From: Mesonia profundi | Lineage (GTDB): Bacteria; Bacteroidota; Bacteroidia; Flavobacteriales; Flavobacteriaceae | Direction of reading: 5' to 3' | Assembly (NCBI RefSeq): GCF_031085155.1 | Contig: NZ_JAVHUL010000014.1 | Coordinates: forward strand, 1 to 64,000 | DNA: 64,000 nt | In this document: positions 45,550-53,834 of the stretch, in pieces | Position numbering within the stretch: the first letter of the stretch is position 1 | Layout: every line of letters starts with the position of its first letter | The notes under the pieces: generated by a model | The model's input: only the letters and a program-made list of their open reading frames with translations | Told to the model about the DNA's origin: nothing | Databases searched by the model: none | Program-made: the position numbers and the translations under genes

Positions 45550-48500
45550 TTTCTCTCCTCAAAATTAATAATCCTTCTTCCTTTTTCTGATTTGTGAATC
45601 TGTTTAGTTCAGGAAAATCCTTGGTCTCTTCCGCTCCCACCACATAAATGTTGTCTACTTGCGTTATGTTCAAATTAGTCAACTCTCTTAGATTTTTTCG
45701 ATCTACAATAAGGTGAACCGACTTGTTTACAGCAGCTTCCGTAAGCTCACTTAAATTTAGGTGTAGATGTTTGGCAGAAAAACGGGTTGTGGCTATGTTT
45801 TTATCTGCTTCTTCCAAAAATAAGGCATTTACTTTTAAGAACGGACGTCTTATCTGATGATAAAAAGACCACATCCCGTAAGAAGAATCTATGATGTTCA
45901 CTGTTTTCTCGTCTTTTAAATACTGTGATATTTTAAGATGAGCTTCTATATGCGTCTTATATTCTTTGTTTATTTCAGTAAAATAAGAAGTATAACGGTA
46001 ATTAGAAAGCAAATACTTTCTAAAATAGTTTTCTTGCTCTATTTGATCTTTCAATTCTTGGTATTCTTTACGGAAATAAGCGCTTATATTCTTGGTTCTC
46101 GCCCGGTAGCCTATACCAAATTCCTGAGAATCTGGCTGAATTTGAGGAAGGCATTTTAAAGTAATCTTTCCATCGTGAATCACAAAATCTCCTTTAGGAA
46201 GTACTTCAGAATTACCGTGAATTAAAATAGGCGTGATAGGAATATTTAGTTTTTCGGCCAGGTAAAAAGCACCTTTATGGAAGCGTTTCATTTTATTATT
46301 GAAAGACCTGCTGCCTTCCGGAAAAGCAATTAAAGAGTAACCTTCCTCTACTTTTTGCTGTAAGTGCTCTACGCCGTCATCAATCCCATTACTTACCGGG
46401 AAAAATCCAGCTAGACGAACTGCTTTTCCAAAAACGGGCGAGTTGTACACCCAGTCATTCACTAAAAAAACCATTTTAGGATGCAGTTTTCCTAAAGATA
46501 AAATATCTAAAAAAGAACTATGATTGGCGATGAGAATGCTGGGTTGCTTCCAAATTTCATCAGAAAACTGAAGCTGTTTTTTTTCTACAAAAGGATTACT
46601 TCCTAATACAGAGCTCATTAAAGAAGCCACTACTTTATGAAAGGCTAACATCTTTTTCTCTTTACGGAAAGGCAAAATAGGAATTAATAACACGCTCAAC
46701 ACACTTACTAAAAACGCGCCTACTCCAAAATAAACAAAACTTAAAACTGCCATTAAAAAGCTTCTCCATTGCAAAGGCGTAAGTCCGTTTTGAGTTCTAT
46801 AATTAATCGCTAATCGAAACAACCAAGGCTGAATGGTAAAAGAAACCAAAGCTGCGGTAAGTACGCCAATAATAGAAACGGTAGCAATAGAAGTCAAGGC
46901 GGGATGTTTAGCGAATATGAGTACGCCCATTCCCAACAACGTAGTGATCACCGATAAAACAATAGAACTTCTATAAGTGGTTAACTTGGCTTTAGTCTCC
47001 TCGTATTCTTGGCGTAAACCGTGGGTAATGAAAATACTATAATCGATTCCCAATCCAAAGATAAAAGTAGAAATGATAATATTGAGAATATTGAACTGAA
47101 TTCCCAACAAATACATACAAAATAAAGCGATGACCCAAGTAATACCAATGGGTAAAAGTGTAATGATGACCAATTCAATTTTTCGAAAAGAAAACCATAA
47201 AATGAGAAAAATAGCCATAAAGGAATAACTAATCAGCTGACTAAAATCTGATTGTAAACTCCCTAATAAAGATTCATTGAGGGCCTTTTTATCAATGCTA
47301 AGTACATTTTTTTCTTGGTCAATAAAGTTTCTAAATTCTTCTTGTTGAGCATCTGTCACCTGCACTATTGAGACTACGGTACTCCATTTTTCTTTTTCAG
47401 AATCAGTTAAAAATTCGTCTAGGAATAAATTTGAAACTTTCTTGTACTTGTTTAAGTAAATGGTTTTAAAATCTTTATTTACAGCTGTATAGAATTTATT
47501 AAACGTAGAAGTTTTAAAGCCCACTTCCTTTCCTTGGGCTTTTAGATTTTCGGTTAAAGAATCTTTTCTTTCTGCGTTCCAAAAATTTTTCCAAGCATTA
47601 ATTTTTTGTTGTTGATCTTCTTCAGAAATCACAATTCCGCCTAAACTACTAAAGTGTTTTATCTCGTGATTGGACTCTAGTGTTTCTAGTTTTTTAAATA
47701 AAGAATGATTGGTTTGTAAAGCCTCATCTATTCCCTCTCCGTAAGAAACCACATAAAGTGATGCTGCAGAAGACTGAGTGGTTTCTTCCAATCGTTGTTC
47801 CGCTTTTACCAATTCTTGAGGTTGGAAATTTAAACTCGATAGATCATCATCAAAGTCTACTTTTTGAAAGAAAAATAAACCGACTACAAAAAAAGCAAGC
47901 ACGACACCCACTAGCCATTTATTGTTTTCTAAGGAAATAGCCGAAAATTGGTCCAACCAATTTGATTTTAAATTTTCCTTTACTTTAGGTTGATACAGTT
48001 GCGGAATAATTACCAGCGCCGCAATCGCAGATATGAGTACACTTATCGCTGCGAAAACCCCCAAATCGTTTAGTGCTTCACTCTTTACAAAAAGCAAGCA
48101 GAAAAAGGCTGTAGCTGTAGTAGCGCTACTCATTAAAATGGAAGAAGAGATTTCTTTATACAAGCTTTTAGTACTGCCGTGTTCGCGAGCATGCGTAAGA
48201 ATATGCAAGGCATAATCTAAGGTGATGCCCAATAGAATAGATCCAATTCCAAGAGAAATTAGGGATATTTCAGTCTTAAACATTCCCAGAATCCCAATGG
48301 CAAGCGTTCCACCAATCAACGTAGGAATAAATAAAATGATTGGAATGTATAATTTTCGGTAGAATGAAATAAGAATCACCAGCAATAAAACCAAGGCAAA
48401 ACCTATGGTGTATTGTATGTCTTGCTTAATCTGTTGCGCATTGGCGGCTGCGTACAACATAGAACCAAAAAGACTGGCGCTCACCTCGTCGTGAGTCGCA

Positions 48501-49219
48501 TTTAGCTTTTGGGTGACTTTATATAAATTTTTGGAAAGGATTTCGCTTTTCGCGGAATTAGCTGCCGTAAAATTAGGCGTAATAAAGAGAAGTATATTTT
48601 TTCTATTATTGGTAAGCAAATAGCCTTTGTAGATATCAAAATCATCACCTATTTGCAAGCGTTTTAATTTCTCCAAGCCTAATGCCGTCAAGTTTAAAGG
48701 ATCTTTTACGATGTATTTCTTAGTAATAATCCCTGCAGGAGAAAGCAAACTTTTATAACTGGAATTAAGCGTTGCTCGAATAGAATCTTGAAGTAGCTTT
48801 TTCTCTATCGTTTTATAATCCTTCTCCTCTAAAAACAACGGAAGGTTCTCATAAATAAAATCATAGGTTTGTAGCATTTCAGCATCAGCTACTTTTCCTT
48901 GTATTTTACTGATATCAAAAGCAGTAGCATCTTGAAGACTTCCTAAAAACTCTTCCGCGTAAGCGACTAACTTCTCCTCTTTCGCTTCCCCATCTACGCC
49001 AATATTTACAATAATCTTATCGGTAAAGTCTACGGTATTCAGTACTTTTTGGGTAATCAAAGACTGATCATTTTTGGGAATAAGCTGCGTAATGTCTTCT
49101 TTAAACTCCATTTTAGTTATGGAGAACAAACTGATGGCCAAAAGACATAAAACGCCTAGCCACAGCAGCCAAGGCTGTCGCTTAAAAAACTGATAAATAT
49201 GAGTTAAAAAATTAGACAT
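45530..49219 (-). CDS. MMPL-family exporter fused to a PlsC-type acyltransferase and a further C-terminal domain
   Basis: 1229-residue fusion. Residues 1 to about 850 form an RND/MMPL transporter with two sets of six membrane helices (the first begins QPWLLWLGVLCLLAISLFSI) and two large periplasmic loops. Residues about 880-1065 are a lysophosphatidate acyltransferase domain with NHSSFLD (H900, D905) and FPEGSRSF (E968). The last 160 residues look like a degenerate Rossmann/methyltransferase fold (VNIIDSSYGMWSFY), which is weak inference. It may flip or export the pigment and acylate it in one protein. Abuts the GT2 gene with no spacer. Confidence 0.87.
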   Translation of the reverse strand: MSNFLTHIYQFFKRQPWLLWLGVLCLLAISLFSITKMEFKEDITQLIPKNDQSLITQKVLNTVDFTDKIIVNIGVDGEAKEEKLVAYAEEFLGSLQDATAFDISKIQGKVADAEMLQTYDFIYENLPLFLEEKDYKTIEKKLLQDSIRATLNSSYKSLLSPAGIITKKYIVKDPLNLTALGLEKLKRLQIGDDFDIYKGYLLTNNRKNILLFITPNFTAANSAKSEILSKNLYKVTQKLNATHDEVSASLFGSMLYAAANAQQIKQDIQYTIGFALVLLLVILISFYRKLYIPIILFIPTLIGGTLAIGILGMFKTEISLISLGIGSILLGITLDYALHILTHAREHGSTKSLYKEISSSILMSSATTATAFFCLLFVKSEALNDLGVFAAISVLISAIAALVIIPQLYQPKVKENLKSNWLDQFSAISLENNKWLVGVVLAFFVVGLFFFQKVDFDDDLSSLNFQPQELVKAEQRLEETTQSSAASLYVVSYGEGIDEALQTNHSLFKKLETLESNHEIKHFSSLGGIVISEEDQQQKINAWKNFWNAERKDSLTENLKAQGKEVGFKTSTFNKFYTAVNKDFKTIYLNKYKKVSNLFLDEFLTDSEKEKWSTVVSIVQVTDAQQEEFRNFIDQEKNVLSIDKKALNESLLGSLQSDFSQLISYSFMAIFLILWFSFRKIELVIITLLPIGITWVIALFCMYLLGIQFNILNIIISTFIFGLGIDYSIFITHGLRQEYEETKAKLTTYRSSIVLSVITTLLGMGVLIFAKHPALTSIATVSIIGVLTAALVSFTIQPWLFRLAINYRTQNGLTPLQWRSFLMAVLSFVYFGVGAFLVSVLSVLLIPILPFRKEKKMLAFHKVVASLMSSVLGSNPFVEKKQLQFSDEIWKQPSILIANHSSFLDILSLGKLHPKMVFLVNDWVYNSPVFGKAVRLAGFFPVSNGIDDGVEHLQQKVEEGYSLIAFPEGSRSFNNKMKRFHKGAFYLAEKLNIPITPILIHGNSEVLPKGDFVIHDGKITLKCLPQIQPDSQEFGIGYRARTKNISAYFRKEYQELKDQIEQENYFRKYLLSNYRYTSYFTEINKEYKTHIEAHLKISQYLKDEKTVNIIDSSYGMWSFYHQIRRPFLKVNALFLEEADKNIATTRFSAKHLHLNLSELTEAAVNKSVHLIVDRKNLRELTNLNITQVDNIYVVGAEETKDFPELNRFTNQKKEEGLLILRRENASDEE

Positions 49220-50425
49220 CTAGGCTTTTTCCGCTTGCTTGTTTTGACGCATCGAAAATATAAAATAAAACACAATTCCCACCAAAAGACTACTGGCAGT
49301 TGCAAACACAAAAGCACCAATCACATACTGCTTCATGCCATTTACCATATCTAAGGCATTGTCTACCTCAAAAATCTCTAACCCGGTATCTAGTTCATTC
49401 CCCAAAATAAAGCCTCCTACTTGGTAACTCAGGTAAATAATAAAGGGAATAAAAGGTGGTAAACTCACATTAGAGGCTAAAAAAGCCAGTGCTTTATTGA
49501 GTTTAGTGATTTGCGCTATAAATAAAACAAGCAAGGTATGGAATCCCCATAACGGAGCTATTCCTATAAAAACTCCAAGAGCAATCGCCAATGCTTTCTT
49601 TTGCGGAGATTCATTCACTTTTAAAACTTTCTCTCTCCAAATTTTGGAAAGTTTACGGCTATTGGTATTTCTCAATTCTCTATAACCACGTTTAGGCAAG
49701 AAATAAACTAAGGAGGCAGCTAACAAAAAAGTATTTAGAATGCTAATGCGCGTAAAATCTTGAAATGGTCTAAAATGACTCACCCGCTCATGCGGATCGT
49801 AAAACACTTTTACAGGCACATTTTTAACTTCAATATCGCGCCAAGCCGCTTTTACAATCGCTTCAATTTCAAACTCAAACTTGTTGGTGAACAAATACAT
49901 TTGATTCATTTGCTGAATCGGATAAAGTCTATACCCACATTGGGTGTCGGTAAGTTTGATTCCCGTTTCTATCCAAAACCAAAAATTAGAAAATTTGTTT
50001 CCAAAACTACTTTTAGAAGGAATATCTGGACCAGTCATCGTCCTCGCACCTATTAAAAGCATTTCCTTTTCGGGTTCTTTTTCTAATGCGTCTAGAAACA
50101 CGGGGAGATCGTCTGCAAAATGTTGCCCGTCTGAATCTATACTAATTCCGTAATGATATCCCAATTCCTCTGCTTTAAGAAATGTTTGTCGCAAGGCAAA
50201 TCCTTTTCCTTTATTTTTAGGAAGGTTAATTTGGGTAAGAAATTCGTATTCTTTAAGCAAGGCTGCCGTGCGATCTGTAGAACCGTCATTGACGATAATT
50301 ACGTTGCTAGTGAAGCTTAACACATCGTCAATCACTTTAGTTAACGTCAGTTCATTATTATACGTAGGAATAATCACTACGGCTTTATGCAACTGAAAAC
50401 GAGACTGAAGTGAGGCTAATGCCAT
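49220..50425 (-). CDS. GT2 glycosyltransferase with C-terminal DUF2062 membrane domain
   Basis: 401-residue protein. Residues about 12-235 are a family 2 glycosyltransferase (AVVIIPTYNNELTLTKVI, the nucleotide motif VNDGSTD and the DxD-like SIDSDGQ). Residues about 270-390 are DUF2062 with three or so membrane helices (ALGVFIGIAPLWGFHTLLVL). Known relatives are dolichol-phosphate-mannose synthase-like. In the cluster it may modify the lipid anchor or headgroup of the pigment; this is inference. Neighbours are 0 and 3 nt away. Confidence 0.87.
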   Translation of the reverse strand: MALASLQSRFQLHKAVVIIPTYNNELTLTKVIDDVLSFTSNVIIVNDGSTDRTAALLKEYEFLTQINLPKNKGKGFALRQTFLKAEELGYHYGISIDSDGQHFADDLPVFLDALEKEPEKEMLLIGARTMTGPDIPSKSSFGNKFSNFWFWIETGIKLTDTQCGYRLYPIQQMNQMYLFTNKFEFEIEAIVKAAWRDIEVKNVPVKVFYDPHERVSHFRPFQDFTRISILNTFLLAASLVYFLPKRGYRELRNTNSRKLSKIWREKVLKVNESPQKKALAIALGVFIGIAPLWGFHTLLVLFIAQITKLNKALAFLASNVSLPPFIPFIIYLSYQVGGFILGNELDTGLEIFEVDNALDMVNGMKQYVIGAFVFATASSLLVGIVFYFIFSMRQNKQAEKA

Positions 50426-50428
50426 AGG

Positions 50429-50794
50429 TTATACCGCTTTTAAAATCAATTTTAACTTAAGAACAACCTCATGGCTTTGCAACGCTTTTCCTAGTAATTG
50501 AATGCGATCGTCATCTTCTGTGAAAACAGACTGAAGTTCTAATTCATTATCAATATCAGGGTTTACAACTGCTAGAAATTTTACCTGATGTACTTTTTCA
50601 ATCCTTAGGGTTTTTTTATAAAAACGCTCTGCCTCCTCTTTAAATAGCTGTATCAATACCACTCCCGGAGTTACCGATTGCTCTGGGAAATGACCTTGAA
50701 AAACTTCATGAGCTGCATTAATTTGTATACTTGAAGTAAGGCTATTTTCTTCTTTTTTTTCTGAAATAATAGAGGTGAAATTCTTTAAAAGCAT
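50429..50794 (-). CDS. FabZ-like hotdog protein with altered catalytic acid
   Basis: 121-residue hotdog-fold protein of the FabA/FabZ type. The motif F-x-G-H-F-P (VFQGHFPEQSVTPGV) places the catalytic His at H35. The acidic residue that usually follows in the PGV-x-x-x-E helix reads Gln (Q49), with Glu residues a few positions later. It may therefore be a non-standard dehydratase or a binding/scaffold subunit in the polyene system. Spacers of 3 and 6 nt connect it to its neighbours. Confidence 0.75.
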   Translation of the reverse strand: MLLKNFTSIISEKKEENSLTSSIQINAAHEVFQGHFPEQSVTPGVVLIQLFKEEAERFYKKTLRIEKVHQVKFLAVVNPDIDNELELQSVFTEDDDRIQLLGKALQSHEVVLKLKLILKAV

Positions 50795-50800
50795 CTTCGT

Positions 50801-51412
50801 CTAATCTATAGGTCTAAGCTGAATGTTTAAGGCTATGCCTTCATGTGCTAAGTTAATTAAATTTAATTGTCCCACTTCATCAAATGAAAACTGAATCTTC
50901 AGTTTTTCCTTATTTTTAGTGGTTTTTAAGATTTGTTTGAGTCTACCAAGCTTAAAGAAGTAATACAACTGAAACTTATTTAAATTCCCCATCAACACTT
51001 CCTTTTCTCCTTGGCGGAAAGCTTTTTTAGCTGTTAAATCATTCGCTGTTAAGGCCCGTATGTCTTTAGCTAGGGTTTTTAAAATCACCTTTCTGTCTAA
51101 TTTTTGGATAGCAAAATGCTTTTCATAACCTGTTGGGGTTATTGTCATATCGAGAAGTGTATTTCCAAACTCGGTGGTGAAGGCGACTCGGCAAGATGTA
51201 TTGGATAATTTTTTAATCACTAAAATTCCGCTCAAGTCATGGCTATAAATAGAAATGGAGCTTTTAAAAATGTAAGAATCTAAGTCTTTAAAATAAGGGT
51301 TCTCGATGCTTTCAGGAGCATTTACTAAACTTACTTCCTCCATGTTTTTTAACATAGGCAACCCGCAAGAAAACAATAGAAAGCAACTACTAATGAGTAA
51401 AAACCGACGCAT
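50801..51412 (-). CDS. LolB/DUF3261-like lipoprotein of the pigment export system
   Basis: 203-residue lipoprotein with lipobox LLFSC (C16) and no catalytic motif. The mature part is beta-rich with a long terminal amphipathic segment, consistent with a LolB/DUF3261-like lipid-binding fold; DUF3261 proteins are regular members of aryl-polyene clusters. The start overlaps the LolA gene by 23 nt. The family call rests on length, lipobox and context rather than on a clear motif. Confidence 0.6.
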   Translation of the reverse strand: MRRFLLISSCFLLFSCGLPMLKNMEEVSLVNAPESIENPYFKDLDSYIFKSSISIYSHDLSGILVIKKLSNTSCRVAFTTEFGNTLLDMTITPTGYEKHFAIQKLDRKVILKTLAKDIRALTANDLTAKKAFRQGEKEVLMGNLNKFQLYYFFKLGRLKQILKTTKNKEKLKIQFSFDEVGQLNLINLAHEGIALNIQLRPID

Positions 51413-52019
51413 CTAAAGAGGGATTTTGTTGTAAATTTTGAAGCTTAATCAACGTAAAGTCACCAGACTTCTCGATTAACTTCACTTGTACTACTAAAAA
51501 AGTAACTGAATTAAAATGAAGTTCGATAGCTTTAAAGAATTCGGCTAATTGTTTTTGCTCGGGAATTAATATTGCCATTACTTCCCCGTTTTCCGTAAAG
51601 AAACTTGTAGAGAAATCGGTATCGGTGAGCATTTTACCGTTCATACTGTTGACAATTAAATCGCTTAACTTTTCAAAGAGTTTATTGGAAGCTAAATCTA
51701 CATCTTGTTTTTTGCCGTTGTCGTTAATCAGCAGGCTTCCATCTTTAAAGATAACGCCATATAAATAAGGTTCTTTATATTCCCACTTCACCAAATTAGG
51801 CGTTTGGTAATAAAAATTACCGCTACTTTCTATGCTTTTTTCTAAAAAACTAAGTTGTTTGGTTTGTAGAAACTGTCCTTTTAAGGTTTCTGTATGTTCA
51901 GAAGTTTGTTTTACTTGCTTTAAAAAATCAAGCTCTTCTTTCTTAGAAAGCGGCTGTTGTGACCATCCTAAAAAACAAGTAAAGAATAAAACAAAGAAAG
52001 TAGATTTAAGAATAGGCAT
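51390..52019 (-). CDS. LolA-like outer-membrane lipoprotein carrier
   Basis: 209-residue periplasmic protein: signal peptide (LKSTFFVLFFTCFLGWSQ) and the LolA fold, recognisable by LKGQFLQTKQLSFLEKSIES, the GNFYYQTPNLVKWEY segment and the LLINDNGKK strand. LolA-family proteins ferry lipoproteins or hydrophobic molecules across the periplasm. In this operon it probably hands the polyene lipid to the next lipoprotein at the outer membrane (inference from context). Overlaps both neighbours. Confidence 0.85.
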   Translation of the reverse strand: MPILKSTFFVLFFTCFLGWSQQPLSKKEELDFLKQVKQTSEHTETLKGQFLQTKQLSFLEKSIESSGNFYYQTPNLVKWEYKEPYLYGVIFKDGSLLINDNGKKQDVDLASNKLFEKLSDLIVNSMNGKMLTDTDFSTSFFTENGEVMAILIPEQKQLAEFFKAIELHFNSVTFLVVQVKLIEKSGDFTLIKLQNLQQNPSLDASVFTH

Positions 52020-52776
52020 GACTTTTAAATAATTGATCGATGGTTACCAAGTTATAATTTTTTTCTTTCAAGAATATCAATAACCGCTCCAAAACTTCTT
52101 GAGTCAACACGCGATCATCGTGTAAAAGAATCACGTCCCCAGATTTCACCTGACGAATAATGTTTTTATAAATAAGATCTTTTGAAGTAAGCAAAGCGTC
52201 AAAAGAGCGAACACTCCAACCTATAGGCTGCATTTCTGTGATTTGTATCGCTTTTTTTATTTTAGGATTACTAATTCCAAAGGGAGGTCTATAAAAAAAA
52301 GGCGTTTTCCCCGTTGCTGCAGTAATGGCATTATTACAAGATTCTATTTCTCGCAACATAGTTTTACTGCTAAAAAAACCCATGTTTTGAGCGTGAGAAT
52401 AGGTATGATTTCCAATCGTATGTCCTTCTTCAATTATTTTTTTTGCGATATTGGGGTGTTTATCTACGCGATGTCCTATGCAAAAAAAAGTAGCTTTCAC
52501 TTGATGCTTTTTTAGAATCTCTAAGATTTGTAAGGAATTGGGGTTAGGGCCGTCATCAAAAGTAAGCGCTATTTGATTAAAATTATTTTCTTCCGCGTGC
52601 CAAGATTTAAAAAAGTAATTCATTTTTATGTTCGTGGCCCCTATAAAAGTAACCAACATCCATACGCCTACCAGAATTAAAATCGCATAAATAGGAAGCA
52701 TCGCTTTTGTCATTCCCACCAAAACGAGAATCCCCAAAAGAAAGAAAATAATATTGACGGTTTTAAACTTTAGCAT
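52006..52776 (-). CDS. Polysaccharide deacetylase-family (NodB) membrane protein
   Basis: 256-residue protein with two N-terminal membrane helices and a carbohydrate esterase 4 (NodB) domain: TFDDGPNPNS (catalytic D and metal D), the metal-binding HTYSH and RPPFGISNP and the late ILLHDD. CE4 enzymes remove N-acetyl or other acyl groups from sugars. Its link with the pigment pathway is not clear; it may remove an acetyl from a headgroup. Overlaps the LolA gene by 14 nt and the chain-length-factor-like gene by 7 nt, so it is embedded in the operon. Confidence 0.87.
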   Translation of the reverse strand: MLKFKTVNIIFFLLGILVLVGMTKAMLPIYAILILVGVWMLVTFIGATNIKMNYFFKSWHAEENNFNQIALTFDDGPNPNSLQILEILKKHQVKATFFCIGHRVDKHPNIAKKIIEEGHTIGNHTYSHAQNMGFFSSKTMLREIESCNNAITAATGKTPFFYRPPFGISNPKIKKAIQITEMQPIGWSVRSFDALLTSKDLIYKNIIRQVKSGDVILLHDDRVLTQEVLERLLIFLKEKNYNLVTIDQLFKSHAYS

Positions 52777-53831
52777 GATTCTAGCAAGATAAGGCTATGA
52801 TCTTTTCCTCGATATTGATTGTAGAGAAGAATTTTTGTTATTTTTTGAGGTTGGCATTCGTTTAATCGACAGACTGGAGGAATTTCCTGTAGTTTTAAGG
52901 TTTTACAAGCAAGCCAAAAGCCAAATCCGCTTGACGTATAAAACTCGCCCACCAAATGTTTATAGTACGTCTGAGCGGTTTTCTTAAAAACCCCCTCTTG
53001 TAAAATATGGTAATACTTATCGTAATTTACATCGCCATTATTTCCTAAAACGACCACATCAATTTCTTCTAAAGTGCTATTATTGCGCTCTAAAAAGGAA
53101 TGTATCGTTGATTCTAATTCTTCTTCTTTTAACTGATTATAAAGCTGAATATCCTTAACCGAAGCATAACAAGAATCACTTTTTTGAGCAGAGGTCACAA
53201 AAAAGGAAGCTCCTTCTCCTTGAATACTTCCTGGAGATTTATAGGCTAAGAGTTGTAAATTATGAACCTCTGGCTCTTCTTTTAACTGTGCATCCAATAC
53301 ATGCAAGTCGCTGGTATACGTAGAGATTTCATCTACTCCTCCAACCAGATAATTTTTGTTTTTGGCCGTTGCAGCCTGTAAAAAAGCATCCAACAAAGCA
53401 CTCTCAAAAGAAGCTGAACCTTGCACATAAGTCATATTATAAGCTTTGCATTGTAACTGCAAAGCAATTTGCCCTGCCACCGTATTGTGGGTAGATTGTA
53501 TAAATTTTGTGGGCGATAATAAACCTTCATTACTGGCTAAAAGCTCTTCCAAAAATACATCAGAGTCGGTTTTACATCCCATTCCCGTTCCTGTAATGAT
53601 GGCATCGGGTTGCTCTATTTTTGCATTTTCTAAGGCTTGTAAGGCTGCCACTACGCCCATTTTTATAGACGAAGACATTCTTCGCATCGCCGAGGGTTTG
53701 ATGTAGGTCTTAAAATCAGAAAAGTAAAGCTTTAAATTTCTAGTGTTGTAGGTCTGAATCTCTTCAAAAACTGCATCCTCTTTTAAGGAAATAGCTTGGG
53801 CATTAAGACTCGATATTCCGTTGACAAACAT
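52770..53831 (-). CDS. Cys-less ketosynthase-like protein (chain-length-factor type)
   Basis: 353-residue thiolase-fold protein related to KAS II but without the active-site cysteine: the nucleophile elbow reads VQGSASFESALLDAF around residues 137-150, with Ala140 where Cys would sit. KS-like segments such as GTGMGCKTDSDVF and TKFIQSTHNTVAGQIAL remain. It is shorter than its neighbours. This pattern matches chain-length factors that dimerise with an intact ketosynthase; the intact KS is encoded 3 nt upstream on the transcript. Confidence 0.83.
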   Translation of the reverse strand: MFVNGISSLNAQAISLKEDAVFEEIQTYNTRNLKLYFSDFKTYIKPSAMRRMSSSIKMGVVAALQALENAKIEQPDAIITGTGMGCKTDSDVFLEELLASNEGLLSPTKFIQSTHNTVAGQIALQLQCKAYNMTYVQGSASFESALLDAFLQAATAKNKNYLVGGVDEISTYTSDLHVLDAQLKEEPEVHNLQLLAYKSPGSIQGEGASFFVTSAQKSDSCYASVKDIQLYNQLKEEELESTIHSFLERNNSTLEEIDVVVLGNNGDVNYDKYYHILQEGVFKKTAQTYYKHLVGEFYTSSGFGFWLACKTLKLQEIPPVCRLNECQPQKITKILLYNQYRGKDHSLILLESC

Positions 53832-53834
53832 AAA

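Noticed and set aside
49220-52776. Exopolysaccharide locus suggested by the GT2 and polysaccharide deacetylase genes
   Set aside because: No polymerase, flippase or other sugar-handling gene is present; both lie within the tightly packed pigment operon.
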